Positions 51,305 through 60,043 are shown, numbered from the stretch's first letter. The stretch is 64,000 nucleotides of DNA from Pseudomonadota bacterium (GCA_023387815.1 JAEWHK010000077.1:1-64000), one strand, 5' to 3'. Numbers and translations are program-made. Notes: a model not told the origin generated them from the sequence alone.

Positions 51305-52780
51305 TTAAGCAGCGGTAACTGATTGAGTGGAAATACGGGCATCATGTCCGGAGAACTCAGGCACCTGAGGATTAACACCCTTGAGCCCGCGAATGGTCAT
51401 GATCGTGTTGTACAGCATGACGATGACTCCACCCAGGAAGCTGACGCCACCCAGTACGCGGATGATGTACAGCAGATGTTTGGAAGCCAGCGCCTGCACG
51501 AACGCATAGGTCAGTGTGCCGTCGGCTTCTGTTGAGCGCCACATGAGGCCTTCCATGACACCGGCAATCCACATGGATGCGATGTAAAGCACAACCCCGA
51601 TGGTGGCCATCCAGAAGTGGGCTTCAACCAGAGATTTGCTGTACATGTTTTCACGACCATAGAGTCGGGGAATCATGTAGTACATGCTGCCGAAAGTAAT
51701 CATGGCCACCCAGCCCAGCGCGCCGGAATGCACGTGAGCAACTGTCCACTCTGTATAGTGGGAAAGCGCATTGACAGTGCGAATGGACATCATGGAACCT
51801 TCAAAGGTTGCCATACCATAAAAAGACAGCGCGACGACCAGGAATTTGAGAATAGGATCGGTGCGCAGTTTATGCCAGGCACCGGACATGGTCATGATCC
51901 CGTTGATCATGCCACCCCATGATGGTGCCAGCAGAATCAGAGAGAAGGCCATACCCAGGCTTTGTGTCCAGTCTGGCAGTGAGGTATACAGCAGGTGATG
52001 CGGACCCGCCCACATGTAGGTAAAGGCCAGCGCCCAGAAGTGGACAATGGAAAGCCGGTATGAATAAATGGGCCGATTAGCCTGCTTGGGCACGAAGTAA
52101 TACATCATGCCCAGGAAGCTGGTGGTCAGGAAAAAGCCCACGGCATTGTGACCGTACCACCATTGCACCATGGCATCCTGCGCACCTGCGTATGCGGAGT
52201 AGGAATTGAACCAGCTGTATGGCAGTTCGATATTGTTGAAGATATGCAGAATGGCAATGGTCAGAATGAAGGAACCATAGAACCAGTTCGCAACATAGAT
52301 ATGCTTCATCTTGCGTTTGGCGACTGTGCCAAAAAACACGATGGCATAAGCAACCCAGACCAGCGTGATCAGGATATCAATCGGCCATTCGAGCTCAGCA
52401 TATTCCTTGCTGGTGGTGAAGCCGGCAGGCAAAGAAATGGCTGCGGCAACAATAACCAGCTGCCATCCCCAGAATGTGAAAGATGCCAGTGGTCCACAGA
52501 ACAACCGTGTCTGACAGGTGCGTTGTACAACATAGTAGGATGTTGCAAACAGTGCACTGCCGCCAAAGGCAAAAATCACGGCGTTTGTGTGCAATGGCCG
52601 AAGACGTCCATAGCTTAGCCAGTCAACAAAATTGAGTTGTGGCCACACGAGCTGCGCGGCGATAAATACGCCAACGCCCATGCCCACTATTCCCCATACA
52701 ATGGTCATAATGGCAAATTGCCTTACGACCTTGTAATTGAAGTTCTCCGATTTTGCGGAGAGCGCATTCTGCGTACGCAT
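51305..52780 (-). CDS. ccoN: cbb3-type cytochrome c oxidase subunit I CcoN
   Basis: 491 residues, twelve helices. Haem and copper ligands are visible: HTNAVIFAFGGSALF for low-spin haem, GHNAVGFFLT with the CuB histidine, WAGPHHLLYTSLPDW with the HH pair, and WTVAHVHSGALGW with the haem b3 and second haem b histidines. High-affinity terminal oxidase that pumps protons at low oxygen. First gene of ccoNOQP, with a perfect FNR box 61 bp upstream. Confidence 0.96.
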   Translation of the reverse strand: MRTQNALSAKSENFNYKVVRQFAIMTIVWGIVGMGVGVFIAAQLVWPQLNFVDWLSYGRLRPLHTNAVIFAFGGSALFATSYYVVQRTCQTRLFCGPLASFTFWGWQLVIVAAAISLPAGFTTSKEYAELEWPIDILITLVWVAYAIVFFGTVAKRKMKHIYVANWFYGSFILTIAILHIFNNIELPYSWFNSYSAYAGAQDAMVQWWYGHNAVGFFLTTSFLGMMYYFVPKQANRPIYSYRLSIVHFWALAFTYMWAGPHHLLYTSLPDWTQSLGMAFSLILLAPSWGGMINGIMTMSGAWHKLRTDPILKFLVVALSFYGMATFEGSMMSIRTVNALSHYTEWTVAHVHSGALGWVAMITFGSMYYMIPRLYGRENMYSKSLVEAHFWMATIGVVLYIASMWIAGVMEGLMWRSTEADGTLTYAFVQALASKHLLYIIRVLGGVSFLGGVIVMLYNTIMTIRGLKGVNPQVPEFSGHDARISTQSVTAA

Positions 52781-52840
52781 AACTTTCCTCTAAAGAAAAA
52801 AAACCATACTTCCATCTTAAAGAGATCACAGGAAGGTGAC

Positions 52841-52854
52841 TTGATAAATATCAA
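52841..52854. promoter_or_regulatory. FNR box upstream of ccoN
   Basis: TTGATAAATATCAA is a perfect match to TTGAT-N4-ATCAA. Its centre lies 67 bp before the ccoN start; a start site about 41 bp further would leave a leader of about 25 nt, the class II activator geometry. The FNR gene is in the same cluster. Confidence 0.9.
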
Positions 52855-52963
52855 GCACTACTCAGACGTCTGTGAAACTTTCTGAAAACAAAGAAAAGTG
52901 AGGAATACGACGTCACGGAAAACAACACATTGCCTGTGAGTGACCGGACGCTGCCCTCCTTTG

Positions 52964-53179
52964 TCAGCTGCCCGAAGGATCGCTTGCGGAAGGACGCGAT
53001 GATGCTGGCGATGCGTCCGGCGCTACGACTTCGTTTTCAATATCTTTGTCCAGTAAAATGCTGCGGCCATTCTGGTCGCTGTCTTCAAACTGACCTGCCA
53101 TGACGGCCCAGTAAAGAACGCCACCAATCACCATGACGAACAGGAACGCGAGAAACACCAGAAGAAAAAATACGTCCAT
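52964..53179 (-). CDS. ccoS: cbb3 oxidase maturation protein CcoS
   Basis: 71 residues: single N-terminal helix (MDVFFLLVFLAFLFVMVIGGVLYWAV) followed by the family motif QFEDSDQNGRSILLDKD, then a Pro/Ser/Asp tail. CcoS is needed to insert haem b and copper into CcoN. The gene starts 6 bp after the CcoI-like stop, so it shares that FNR-controlled transcript. Confidence 0.94.
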   Translation of the reverse strand: MDVFFLLVFLAFLFVMVIGGVLYWAVMAGQFEDSDQNGRSILLDKDIENEVVAPDASPASSRPSASDPSGS

Positions 53180-53185
53180 GGTGAG

Positions 53186-54166
53186 TTACACCGGATGTGA
53201 GCGCATTGCATCGGTGTGAGCGATGCCGGGGTTGTCAACGGAATAGGTGCGATAAAAATGCCAGGCGTAGCAGGCGACGGCGAGCGAAGAGACAAGCATG
53301 GTGATTGCGGCCAGCCAGGGCTGTACCCAGCCGATCATTGCCAGCGGAATCATAAGTAAATGCCACGCGAGAGAACCGTAAAGACAACGGTACGCCACGG
53401 TGAGGGTTTGTCTGCGCAATTGCGCAAGCTGATGATCTGACAACGAAGGGACAGACAGAACAATGCCGCGCGCGGCAGCCTGAGCCGATGGCGCTGCCAT
53501 GGCCATGGCACAGGGACAGCTCATAACGAACAGGGCAACCAGAACCGGGATAGCCTGCTGCGCGTCGATAAACCAGTACCAGACCAATGCCGACAGGATG
53601 GAAAGCGCAATCTGTGTGAGAACAAAGTAAAGCCCTACCCTGTTGGCGATCAATGAAAGCTGTGCCGACTCCTGTTCCAGCAGGCCTTCCGCGGCACTGC
53701 CTGCAGACTGTCGCGCGGACAAGGCCAGATACCTGGCCGTGAGCACAAAGGCGACGAACATGGAGATGGATTCGAAGTAGACTTCGCCCGACTGGCGAAA
53801 GGTTGCGATTGCACTGGGAACGAAGGCAATAATGATGCCCAGTCCGATAGGCCAGTTCATGGAGCGCTGATGCACATCCTGCCCCTGGGACGAGTAAACG
53901 CCTTTCCAGATGGGCCACGCACAGTACAACAGCAAGGGAATGGTGAGTACCAGGCTGCACCAGTTGAGCACAACAACGGCTGTGTCCAGCGTATCAGCGG
54001 TTTCCGCTTCCAGATAGCCATGGCGCAGGTAGCCTGGAAAAGCAAACATCATGACCTGCATCATGATCAGCCAGGCAAGCCCGAGGCGCGCAAGCATATG
54101 CCGGCGCTGCTGACGCGCTTGCGGGCTGAGATTGTCCGGGACGAAAAAGATGGATGTTGGCTTCAT
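53186..54166 (-). CDS. CcoI-like copper P-type ATPase membrane scaffold without catalytic domains
   Basis: 326 residues, against about 750-820 for normal CcoI. The membrane part follows CcoI helix by helix: MMQVMMFAFPGY (35-46), LYCAWPIWKG, SGEVYFESISMF (126-137), CPC in FVMSCPCAMAMAAPSA (217-219 for CPC), and final helices with IPLAMIGWVQPWLAA. Missing are the N-terminal metal-binding domain, the actuator TGE loop (only about 25 residues stand between helices 4 and 5) and the whole P/N module with DKTGT and GDGxND (about 30 residues between helices 6 and 7). It cannot hydrolyse ATP. Both deletions leave clean helix boundaries, so this is a shaped protein and not a frameshift relic. Co-transcribed with ccoS under its own FNR box. 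Confidence 0.85.
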   Translation of the reverse strand: MKPTSIFFVPDNLSPQARQQRRHMLARLGLAWLIMMQVMMFAFPGYLRHGYLEAETADTLDTAVVVLNWCSLVLTIPLLLYCAWPIWKGVYSSQGQDVHQRSMNWPIGLGIIIAFVPSAIATFRQSGEVYFESISMFVAFVLTARYLALSARQSAGSAAEGLLEQESAQLSLIANRVGLYFVLTQIALSILSALVWYWFIDAQQAIPVLVALFVMSCPCAMAMAAPSAQAAARGIVLSVPSLSDHQLAQLRRQTLTVAYRCLYGSLAWHLLMIPLAMIGWVQPWLAAITMLVSSLAVACYAWHFYRTYSVDNPGIAHTDAMRSHPV

Positions 54167-54169
54167 ACC

Positions 54170-54216
54170 GTCCGATCATAGTATTGATCGGACAACGCCA
54201 TATTGATCTATATCAA
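54170..54216 (-). promoter_or_regulatory. FNR box and inverted repeat upstream of the CcoI-like gene
   Basis: TTGATCTATATCAA (54203-54216) is a perfect FNR site 37 bp before the start codon at 54166. Between it and the gene a perfect 9-bp inverted repeat gtccgatca (54170-54178) / tgatcggac (54185-54193) brackets tagtat, which on the minus strand includes the likely -10 region. Transcription would start only a few bases before the ATG. Confidence 0.8.
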
Positions 54217-54236
54217 GCTAATACCCATCGAATGCG

Positions 54237-55151
54237 TCAGACGGGGTTAAATACCCCTTGCGACAGATATCGGTCGCCGCGATCGCATACGATAAATACG
54301 ATGGTGGCATTGTTCACCTTCTCTGCTGTCCGCAGTGCCGCAACCAGCGCTCCGGCAGAGGAAATGCCGCCGAAAATGCCTTCACTGGCCGCCAGGTGTC
54401 GTGCCATGTCCTCAGCTTCCTGCTGGGATATCAGCTCGAACTGATCAACCCCGGCCGGATTGTAAATGGCCGGTTGGTATTCTTCCGACCATTTCCGGAT
54501 ACCGGGAATGGATGCACCGGGTGCCGGCTGTGCGCCGATGATCTGGATCTTGTCGTTACGCGATTTCAGATAAGTGCCAACTCCCATGATGGTGCCGGTG
54601 GTACCCATGGCACTGACAAAATGCGTAATCTGTCCCTGGGTCTGCTCCCATAATTCCGGCCCTGTGCCCTCTATGTGAGCCCTGGGGTTATCGGCGTTGG
54701 CGAACTGATCCAGTACCTTGCCCTTGCCTTCGGCCTGCATGCTCATTGCCAGATCGCGGGCATATTCCATACCGCCCTTGTCCGCTGGCGTCAGAATGAG
54801 CTGTGCGCCATAGGCATTCATGGATGCCCGGCGTTCTACAGAGAGGTTATCGGGCATGATCAGAATCATCTTATAGCCCCGAATGGCGGCTGCCATCGCC
54901 AATGCAATGCCGGTGTTGCCGCTGGTTGCCTCAATCAGCGTATCACCCGGCTTGATTTCGCCGCGTTCTTCGGCGTGGCGGATCATGGACGCGGCAGGTC
55001 GGTCCTTGACTGAGCCGGCGGGATTGTTGCCTTCCAGCTTTGCCAATATCACATTGCCTCGCGCTTCGCCCAGATGCTCGGGAACGCGCTGCAGACGAAC
55101 CAAAGGCGTTTTGCCGATTGTGTCTTCGATAGTAGGATACGTAATGGTCAT
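54237..55151 (-). CDS. cysM: Cysteine synthase B (O-acetylserine sulfhydrylase)
   Basis: 304 residues, fold-type II PLP enzyme. MTITYPTIEDTIGKTPLVRLQRVP start, PLP lysine in NNPAGSVKDRPAAS (about 42-55; Asn-Asn-Pro-Ala-Gly-Ser as in CysM), ATSGNTGIALAM, MGTTGTIMG and GISSAGAL. The start at 55151 matches CysM N-termini; the frame runs on to 55235. CysM can also use thiosulfate to make S-sulfocysteine. It is the second cysteine synthase in the window. Confidence 0.93.
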   Translation of the reverse strand: MTITYPTIEDTIGKTPLVRLQRVPEHLGEARGNVILAKLEGNNPAGSVKDRPAASMIRHAEERGEIKPGDTLIEATSGNTGIALAMAAAIRGYKMILIMPDNLSVERRASMNAYGAQLILTPADKGGMEYARDLAMSMQAEGKGKVLDQFANADNPRAHIEGTGPELWEQTQGQITHFVSAMGTTGTIMGVGTYLKSRNDKIQIIGAQPAPGASIPGIRKWSEEYQPAIYNPAGVDQFELISQQEAEDMARHLAASEGIFGGISSAGALVAALRTAEKVNNATIVFIVCDRGDRYLSQGVFNPV

Positions 55152-55350
55152 AGTTATTCGATTTACAAGGTGTGTGCCAGCCTGAAAGCGCACAGGAGAG
55201 GCAGCTGATGAGATCCGCGGATGAATCAGGGGCAATTTACGCTGTAAGCTGTAAGCTATACGTCAGACGCAGCTCTGATCCGGTCAGTTCAATCATAGCA
55301 TTCCTGCTGACATTCGGCGGCATTCTCCCCCTTGCAGGACATGGGCTTTT

Positions 55351-55935
55351 TCATGAGGTTTTGGCGGCCGAGTTCGACTGGGCATTTGATTTGTCGCCCG
55401 TTTCGCTGCGGGGTCGTGGACGAATCAGCATGGGCATGGCGGGCGCCACCCTCCCCTCAGCGCCTGAATATCGCAGTGATTGCCGGGCCGGAAAACGGCG
55501 ACCCGAAGATCTTGCGGTCGATGTCCCTGTCGCAGACGTCATTGTGCCCGAGTCAATGGAATCGACGGGCGAGGACTTCGGAGCAGTGATGTCACGATGA
55601 CGGCCTGACCCAGGCAGTCGCGTCTCACTCAGCCCCAGCGCCGCAACATCGCTGCCGGCAGTGACGCCCTGTTGTCGAAGCTTCTCCAGTTTCTTTGATC
55701 CGAAGCCCGGAATGCGTCTTCCAAAGTCATCCAGAGATAAAAAGGGCCCCTGCTGGCGTACAGACAGAATGCGCTCAGCCGTCTTGTCACCGATCCCTTT
55801 GATGGAACGTAATTGAGCTTTCGTGGCATTGTTCAGATCCAGGCCGTGCGTCGATTTGCAAAACGCAAGAAACAGGATCAAGGCAAAAGAGACGCGAAAT
55901 GCAAATGAGGTAGAAAGAGAAACGTTGCTGCGCAT
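55351..55935 (-). CDS. comEA: ComEA-like helix-hairpin-helix DNA-binding protein
   Basis: 194 residues with a signal peptide (about 1-31, ending THG) and a ComEA double helix-hairpin-helix domain: LDLNNATKAQLRSIKGIGDKTAERIL and DFGRRIPGFGSKKLEKL (about 32-90). It should bind incoming DNA in the periplasm during natural transformation. The remaining 100 residues are low-complexity Ser/Arg/Pro-rich, an extension not usual in ComEA (often about 100 residues total). SD is weak. Confidence 0.85.
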   Translation of the reverse strand: MRSNVSLSTSFAFRVSFALILFLAFCKSTHGLDLNNATKAQLRSIKGIGDKTAERILSVRQQGPFLSLDDFGRRIPGFGSKKLEKLRQQGVTAGSDVAALGLSETRLPGSGRHRDITAPKSSPVDSIDSGTMTSATGTSTARSSGRRFPARQSLRYSGAEGRVAPAMPMLIRPRPRSETGDKSNAQSNSAAKTS

Positions 55936-56036
55936 AACGGAAACACCAATGAAAAAGCAAAATCATTAGTGTGCCCAAAGAACACTTTCTCTTGTACGGC
56001 ATAAAGACACCCGGATCCACCGGGGAATGCCGTGAT

Positions 56037-57032
56037 TCAGTCAGCCTTTTGCGGACGGAGCGTACGGATATAGCGGGAGACACCCTGCTCCACATCCAGC
56101 ATGTCTGCTGTGAAACCGGCGGCACGCAATTGCGTGGTGTCTGCCTGGGTAAAGCTCTGATAGCGCCCTTTCAGATCATCTGGGAAGGGAATATAACGAA
56201 TCAGGCCTTCACGTACCAGTGCTTCCAGCGGCAGACGCGGCTCATTGCGCTCTTCCCTGAGGGTATTGACGACGGCGCAGGCAATATCGTTGAAAGGCTG
56301 TGCACGGCCGGTACCACAGTTGAAAATGCCGGATTGTTCCGAATGGTCCAGGAAAAAGAGATTGACTGCAACCACATCATCAACGGAAATAAAGTCGCGC
56401 CGCTGGCCGCCGTCTTCATAGCCGTCCCAGCCACCAAAAAGCCGAACATGGCCTTCCGACAGAAACTGGTTCATATTGTGGAAGGCAACCGAGGCCATGC
56501 GACCTTTATGCTGTTCATTGGGTCCGTAAACATTGAAATAGCGCAGTCCCACTACCTGGGCGGTGCGATGCGCAAAGCGTTCACGAACCACCTGATCGAA
56601 TAGAAACTTGGAGTAGCCGTACACATTCAGCGGCTTTTCATTTTCCAGCGCTTCGATATAGTTGGGCCCTGCGCCATAAACGGCAGCCGACGACGCATAG
56701 ATGAAAGGTATGCTGCGCGCCTGGCAGAAATTGAAGAGCTCAAGCGTGACACGGTAATTGTTGTCCATCATATAGCGGCCGTTACGCTCGGTCGTATCCG
56801 AGCAGGCACCCTGATGGAAGATCGCCGTGACGGGACCGAACTGGCCGCTGTTGATGCGGGCCCGAAATTCGTCTTTGTCCATATAATCGGCGATCGTACC
56901 CGAACGCAAATTGACAAATTTGTCTCCGTCGGTCAGATCATCGACGGCGAGAATGTCAGTGATACCCCTGTTGTTCAGACCGCGGACAAGATTGCTGCCG
57001 ATGAAGCCTGCTGCTCCGGTTACGATGATCAT
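56037..57032 (-). CDS. hldD: ADP-L-glycero-D-manno-heptose 6-epimerase
   Basis: 331-residue short-chain dehydrogenase-fold epimerase: NADP-binding GAAGFIGSNLVRGL (about 6-19), HQGACSDTTE, YASSAAVYG, catalytic YGYSKFLFD (Tyr-x-x-x-Lys), and GLRYFNVYGP. It makes the L-glycero heptose donor for the LPS inner core. The start overlaps the rfaE1 stop by ATGA, with GAGGAG as SD inside the upstream gene. Confidence 0.96.
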   Translation of the reverse strand: MIIVTGAAGFIGSNLVRGLNNRGITDILAVDDLTDGDKFVNLRSGTIADYMDKDEFRARINSGQFGPVTAIFHQGACSDTTERNGRYMMDNNYRVTLELFNFCQARSIPFIYASSAAVYGAGPNYIEALENEKPLNVYGYSKFLFDQVVRERFAHRTAQVVGLRYFNVYGPNEQHKGRMASVAFHNMNQFLSEGHVRLFGGWDGYEDGGQRRDFISVDDVVAVNLFFLDHSEQSGIFNCGTGRAQPFNDIACAVVNTLREERNEPRLPLEALVREGLIRYIPFPDDLKGRYQSFTQADTTQLRAAGFTADMLDVEQGVSRYIRTLRPQKAD

Positions 57033-57958
57033 GTCAGCTCCTCTGCACTTACAATGGATGTTCCCAGTTTACCTACTACTATACCACCGGCCTTGTTCGC
57101 CCACTCGACCGATTCATGCCAGTCCATGCCGGCAGCGCGAGTGACCGCCATGGTCGCCAGGACAGTATCCCCGGCACCCGACACGTCAAAGACCTCATGC
57201 GCTGCGGCATCCACGTGAAATCGACCCGCATCGGTATATAGCGTCATACCCTGCTCGGATCGCGTGATCAGCAGGGCTTCAAGCTGCAATTGCTGACGCA
57301 GGCGCTGAGCAGACTCGGTGAGTTCCTCTTCGGATTTCCATTTTCCAACCGCCTGCTGCATTTCAACCCGGTTTGGCGAAATCAGACTGGCTCCAATGTA
57401 GCGATGATATTCATCGCCTTTGGGGTCTACCAACACAGAGAGATTGCGCTCGCGCGCCAGTCGGATCAGCGGCTCGCAGTACTTGAGTACCCCTTTCGCA
57501 TAATCGGACAGCACAACGATGTCGTGTTGATCCAGCAACTGACTGTATTGCTGCTCCAGATTCTGCAGCGTCTGCTCATCAGGAAGGTAGTCAAAGTCTA
57601 TGCGCAACAATTGTTGCTGACGTCCCAACACACGCATTTTGAGCGTGGTGTGCATGGCAGGATCGGGCAACAAATGCGTATCAATACCTGCCTCTTGTGC
57701 AAGTGTCGCAATTTGCTGTCCGGCTTCATCGTTGCCGACAATGCCGAGCAGCGTAACCTGACCGCCAAGGGCCAGGATGTTGCGGGCCACGTTGGCACCG
57801 CCGCCTAGTCTGTCTTCTCGTTTTGCGACCCGCACCACGGGAACCGGTGCTTCCGGCGAGATTCGTTCGACTTCGCCAAACCAGTAGCGGTCGAGCATCA
57901 CATCGCCAACGACCAGAACACGAACCTGTCTGATTTTTTCAATGGGAAAGACTTGCAT
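57029..57958 (-). CDS. rfaE1: D-glycero-beta-D-manno-heptose-7-phosphate kinase (HldE N-domain, RfaE1)
   Basis: 309-residue PfkB/ribokinase-family kinase: VVGDVMLDRYWFG, GGGANVARNILALG, and the anion-hole/base motif DVSGAGDTVLATMAV (about 250-264). It corresponds only to the kinase half of E. coli HldE; the nucleotidyltransferase half is a separate gene not in this window, the usual arrangement in Burkholderiales. The start at 57958 follows lapB by 5 bp; MQVFPIEKIRQVRVLVVGD fits the family. Coupled to hldD. Confidence 0.94.
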   Translation of the reverse strand: MQVFPIEKIRQVRVLVVGDVMLDRYWFGEVERISPEAPVPVVRVAKREDRLGGGANVARNILALGGQVTLLGIVGNDEAGQQIATLAQEAGIDTHLLPDPAMHTTLKMRVLGRQQQLLRIDFDYLPDEQTLQNLEQQYSQLLDQHDIVVLSDYAKGVLKYCEPLIRLARERNLSVLVDPKGDEYHRYIGASLISPNRVEMQQAVGKWKSEEELTESAQRLRQQLQLEALLITRSEQGMTLYTDAGRFHVDAAAHEVFDVSGAGDTVLATMAVTRAAGMDWHESVEWANKAGGIVVGKLGTSIVSAEELT

Positions 57959-57963
57959 ACCAC

Positions 57964-59184
57964 TTATTCCTCTGGGCGGCGTGGCGAATAGGTTTCCCAG
58001 GAGTTGCATCCCGGGCATTGCCAGTAATAATTCTGTGCCTGAAAGCCGCAAACGCGGCATGCGTATTTGTCCATACGCCTTGCGTGCTTGTCAATCATGG
58101 TTCGCAGCAACCCCAGGTCAAAGGCGGGCATGCGCTGTTGCAGTTCCCCTTGCTGGCCTGACTTTTCTTCGCTGACCATTTCGGTATGAAGTACCTTATC
58201 CAGACCCAGTAATGAAGGATGTCTGCGCAAGGACTCCTGGGCAAACTCCCAGGCGGACGCAAAGCCGTCCTCGCGAAGGGCGGCAAAAACGACTTCAAAC
58301 ACATCCAGCGAAGGATGAGCAAAATAATGTTCCTTGAGCAGACTGACTGCCTGAGCGCGCTCATTGGTAGCAGCAAAGTTGTCCATGATCTGTTTGGCAA
58401 CCAGGCCTGCGAATTCGGGAGACCGGTTCAATGTGGCAAGCAGCCATTCTCTCTCGGTCGTACGATCGCCCTGGCGTCTTGCCAGATAGGCTCGCAGCAT
58501 GGCAATACGGGCATAGGAAGCCTGAGACCCCCCTGCTGCTGCACTTTGTCCGGCTTCGAATTCGGCTGCGTCCAGCTCCGCCGCGACACGCGCAAAATCA
58601 GGCTCTTTGGCACCAAGCGCGGCCTGAGCCCTTTCACAATGGTAGTGAACACGCTGTGGCAGCGGTTCATCGGTCAGTTGTCGCAACTGGGCGGCTGCAC
58701 CTATGGCTTTTTCCCAGTCGTGCTCGGCCTCGTAAATACGAATCAGCGCCCGGGTGGCTGACGTTGCATAACTGGTATTCTGCACTTCGGTAAAGGCCTG
58801 CTCGGCACGATCAAACATCCCGGCCTTGAAATAATCCTGGGCAATCTCATGCAAAGCATGTTCCCTGTCTGCCCGCGGAAGATCGGATCGCGAGAGCAGA
58901 CTTTGATGAACGCGAATGGCTCTTTCGATTTCTCCGCGTCGGCGGAACAGACTGCCCAGCGCAAAATGCAATTCTGTGGTTTCCGAATCGAGCTTGGCCA
59001 CTTCAACAAAGGCATCGATCGCCTTGTCATGGTCTTCGTTCAGCAGAAAGTTCAGACCGCGGAAATAGGAATCAGGCAGATTCCGGCTTTCAGAGACGAT
59101 CTGACGTACATCAACTTTGGCCGCGATCCATCCGAGTCCGAACAGGATCGGGATCAGGATCAGCCACCACGCTTCAAAGTCCAA
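57964..59184 (-). CDS. lapB: Lipopolysaccharide assembly protein B
   Basis: 406 residues: N-terminal membrane helix (WWLILIPILFGLGWIAA), nine or so TPR-like repeats, and a C-terminal rubredoxin-like zinc site CRVCGF...CPGC. LapB presents LpxC to FtsH and so sets LPS output. The likely start is TTG at 59184, giving LDFEAWW with SD GGGAG about 8 nt upstream and an 11-bp overlap with lapA; the frame open to 59274 encodes Arg/Cys-rich residues unlike the family. The neighbouring heptose genes fit an LPS theme. Confidence 0.9.
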   Translation of the reverse strand: MDFEAWWLILIPILFGLGWIAAKVDVRQIVSESRNLPDSYFRGLNFLLNEDHDKAIDAFVEVAKLDSETTELHFALGSLFRRRGEIERAIRVHQSLLSRSDLPRADREHALHEIAQDYFKAGMFDRAEQAFTEVQNTSYATSATRALIRIYEAEHDWEKAIGAAAQLRQLTDEPLPQRVHYHCERAQAALGAKEPDFARVAAELDAAEFEAGQSAAAGGSQASYARIAMLRAYLARRQGDRTTEREWLLATLNRSPEFAGLVAKQIMDNFAATNERAQAVSLLKEHYFAHPSLDVFEVVFAALREDGFASAWEFAQESLRRHPSLLGLDKVLHTEMVSEEKSGQQGELQQRMPAFDLGLLRTMIDKHARRMDKYACRVCGFQAQNYYWQCPGCNSWETYSPRRPEE

Positions 59185-59554
59185 CGGCTGTCTCCCTGAC
59201 AGGCGCGGGTTGCAGAGCAGTGGACGCCGGCGAGGCCTGGCTGCGCAAACGCAACTCTTCAGCCTTGAGCGCATTTAAAGACTGGCGCGTATCGGCGACA
59301 TCGCGGTTCAGACGCTCCACTTCACCTTTCAGACGGCTGACTTCACGTGTTTTGCGCACGCGTGTTGGAATACTGACCAGCCAGGCGAACAGTGCGCCGA
59401 CAATAAAAGCGATCAGCAGCACAACAATGAGCGGCACCGCAGCGAATGTATAGTCGCCAAAAAACCGTACCGTGACGGGATCGGTATTTTTAAGGGCGAA
59501 CAGCAATACCAGCAGAAAGAGTATGATTCGCAACGCCCAGACAATATAACGCAT
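59174..59554 (-). CDS. lapA: Lipopolysaccharide assembly protein A (DUF1049)
   Basis: 126 residues: two N-terminal helices (about 7-22 and 40-62) around the NTDPVTVRFFGDYTF loop, then a coiled coil (TREVSRLKGEVERLNRDVADTRQSLNALKAEELRL, about 69-105) and a Pro/Ala tail. Partner of LapB in LPS assembly. SD AGGAG precedes ATG. Its end overlaps lapB; a terminator separates it from ihfB. Confidence 0.92.
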   Translation of the reverse strand: MRYIVWALRIILFLLVLLFALKNTDPVTVRFFGDYTFAAVPLIVVLLIAFIVGALFAWLVSIPTRVRKTREVSRLKGEVERLNRDVADTRQSLNALKAEELRLRSQASPASTALQPAPVRETAVGL

Positions 59555-59613
59555 CAGCCTGCTCCTGAAATTTAACTATCCGCCATTGTAATGCGAATTG
59601 CACTTCAAAAAAC

Positions 59614-59643
59614 AAAAACCCCGACTTTGCAATCGGGGTTTTT
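59614..59643. terminator. Rho-independent terminator between ihfB and lapA
   Basis: Perfect 11-bp stem aaaaaccccga (59614-59624) / tcggggttttt (59633-59643) with an 8-nt loop; functional in both directions. It should isolate lapAB from the rpsA-ihfB transcript. Confidence 0.93.
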
Positions 59644-59677
59644 GGACTTCACGAAAACGATATCATTACAGGCTGAT

Positions 59678-60040
59678 TCAGAGGTTGGCAACCTTGGCCG
59701 CGTGGGCGTCAAAATTGATATTCTCGGAAACGTCCTGCTTTGCATCGTCTGCAGAGGTAAAAACAGAATCAACGCGCTCGCGCAGTTCCTTGCCGGCCTT
59801 GAAGTGAGGCACCCGTTTACCGGGTACCATCACCTGTTCACCGGACTTGGGATTGCGCCCAACCCGCGGAGCACGCGTTGACAGCGAGAAGCTGCCAAAA
59901 CCACGAATCTCGATGCGCTGACCCTTGGACAAGGCAACGGTCATCGCATCCAGCATGGTCTTGACGGCAAAATCGGTGTCACGGGCGGCAAGCTGTGGAT
60001 AGCTTGCCGCTAGTGCTTCAATCAACTCTGATTTAGTCAC
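59678..60040 (-). CDS. ihfB: Integration host factor subunit beta
   Basis: 120-residue HU/IHF protein. MTKSELIEALAASYPQLAARDTD start, GFGSFSLSTRAPRVGRNPKSGEQV DNA-bending arm (about 48-71) with the Pro at the arm tip, and a C-terminal extension of about 25 residues beyond E. coli IhfB. Starts with GTG 3 bp after the rpsA stop, the usual rpsA-ihfB pair. With IHF-alpha it bends DNA at specific sites. Confidence 0.95.
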   Translation of the reverse strand: MTKSELIEALAASYPQLAARDTDFAVKTMLDAMTVALSKGQRIEIRGFGSFSLSTRAPRVGRNPKSGEQVMVPGKRVPHFKAGKELRERVDSVFTSADDAKQDVSENINFDAHAAKVANL

Positions 60041-60043
60041 AGC

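Noticed and set aside
53186..54166. Reading the CcoI-like gene as a frameshifted pseudogene
   Set aside because: No remnants of the P- or N-domain occur in other frames nearby; the linkers are compact, the frame is clean and regulatory sites are intact.
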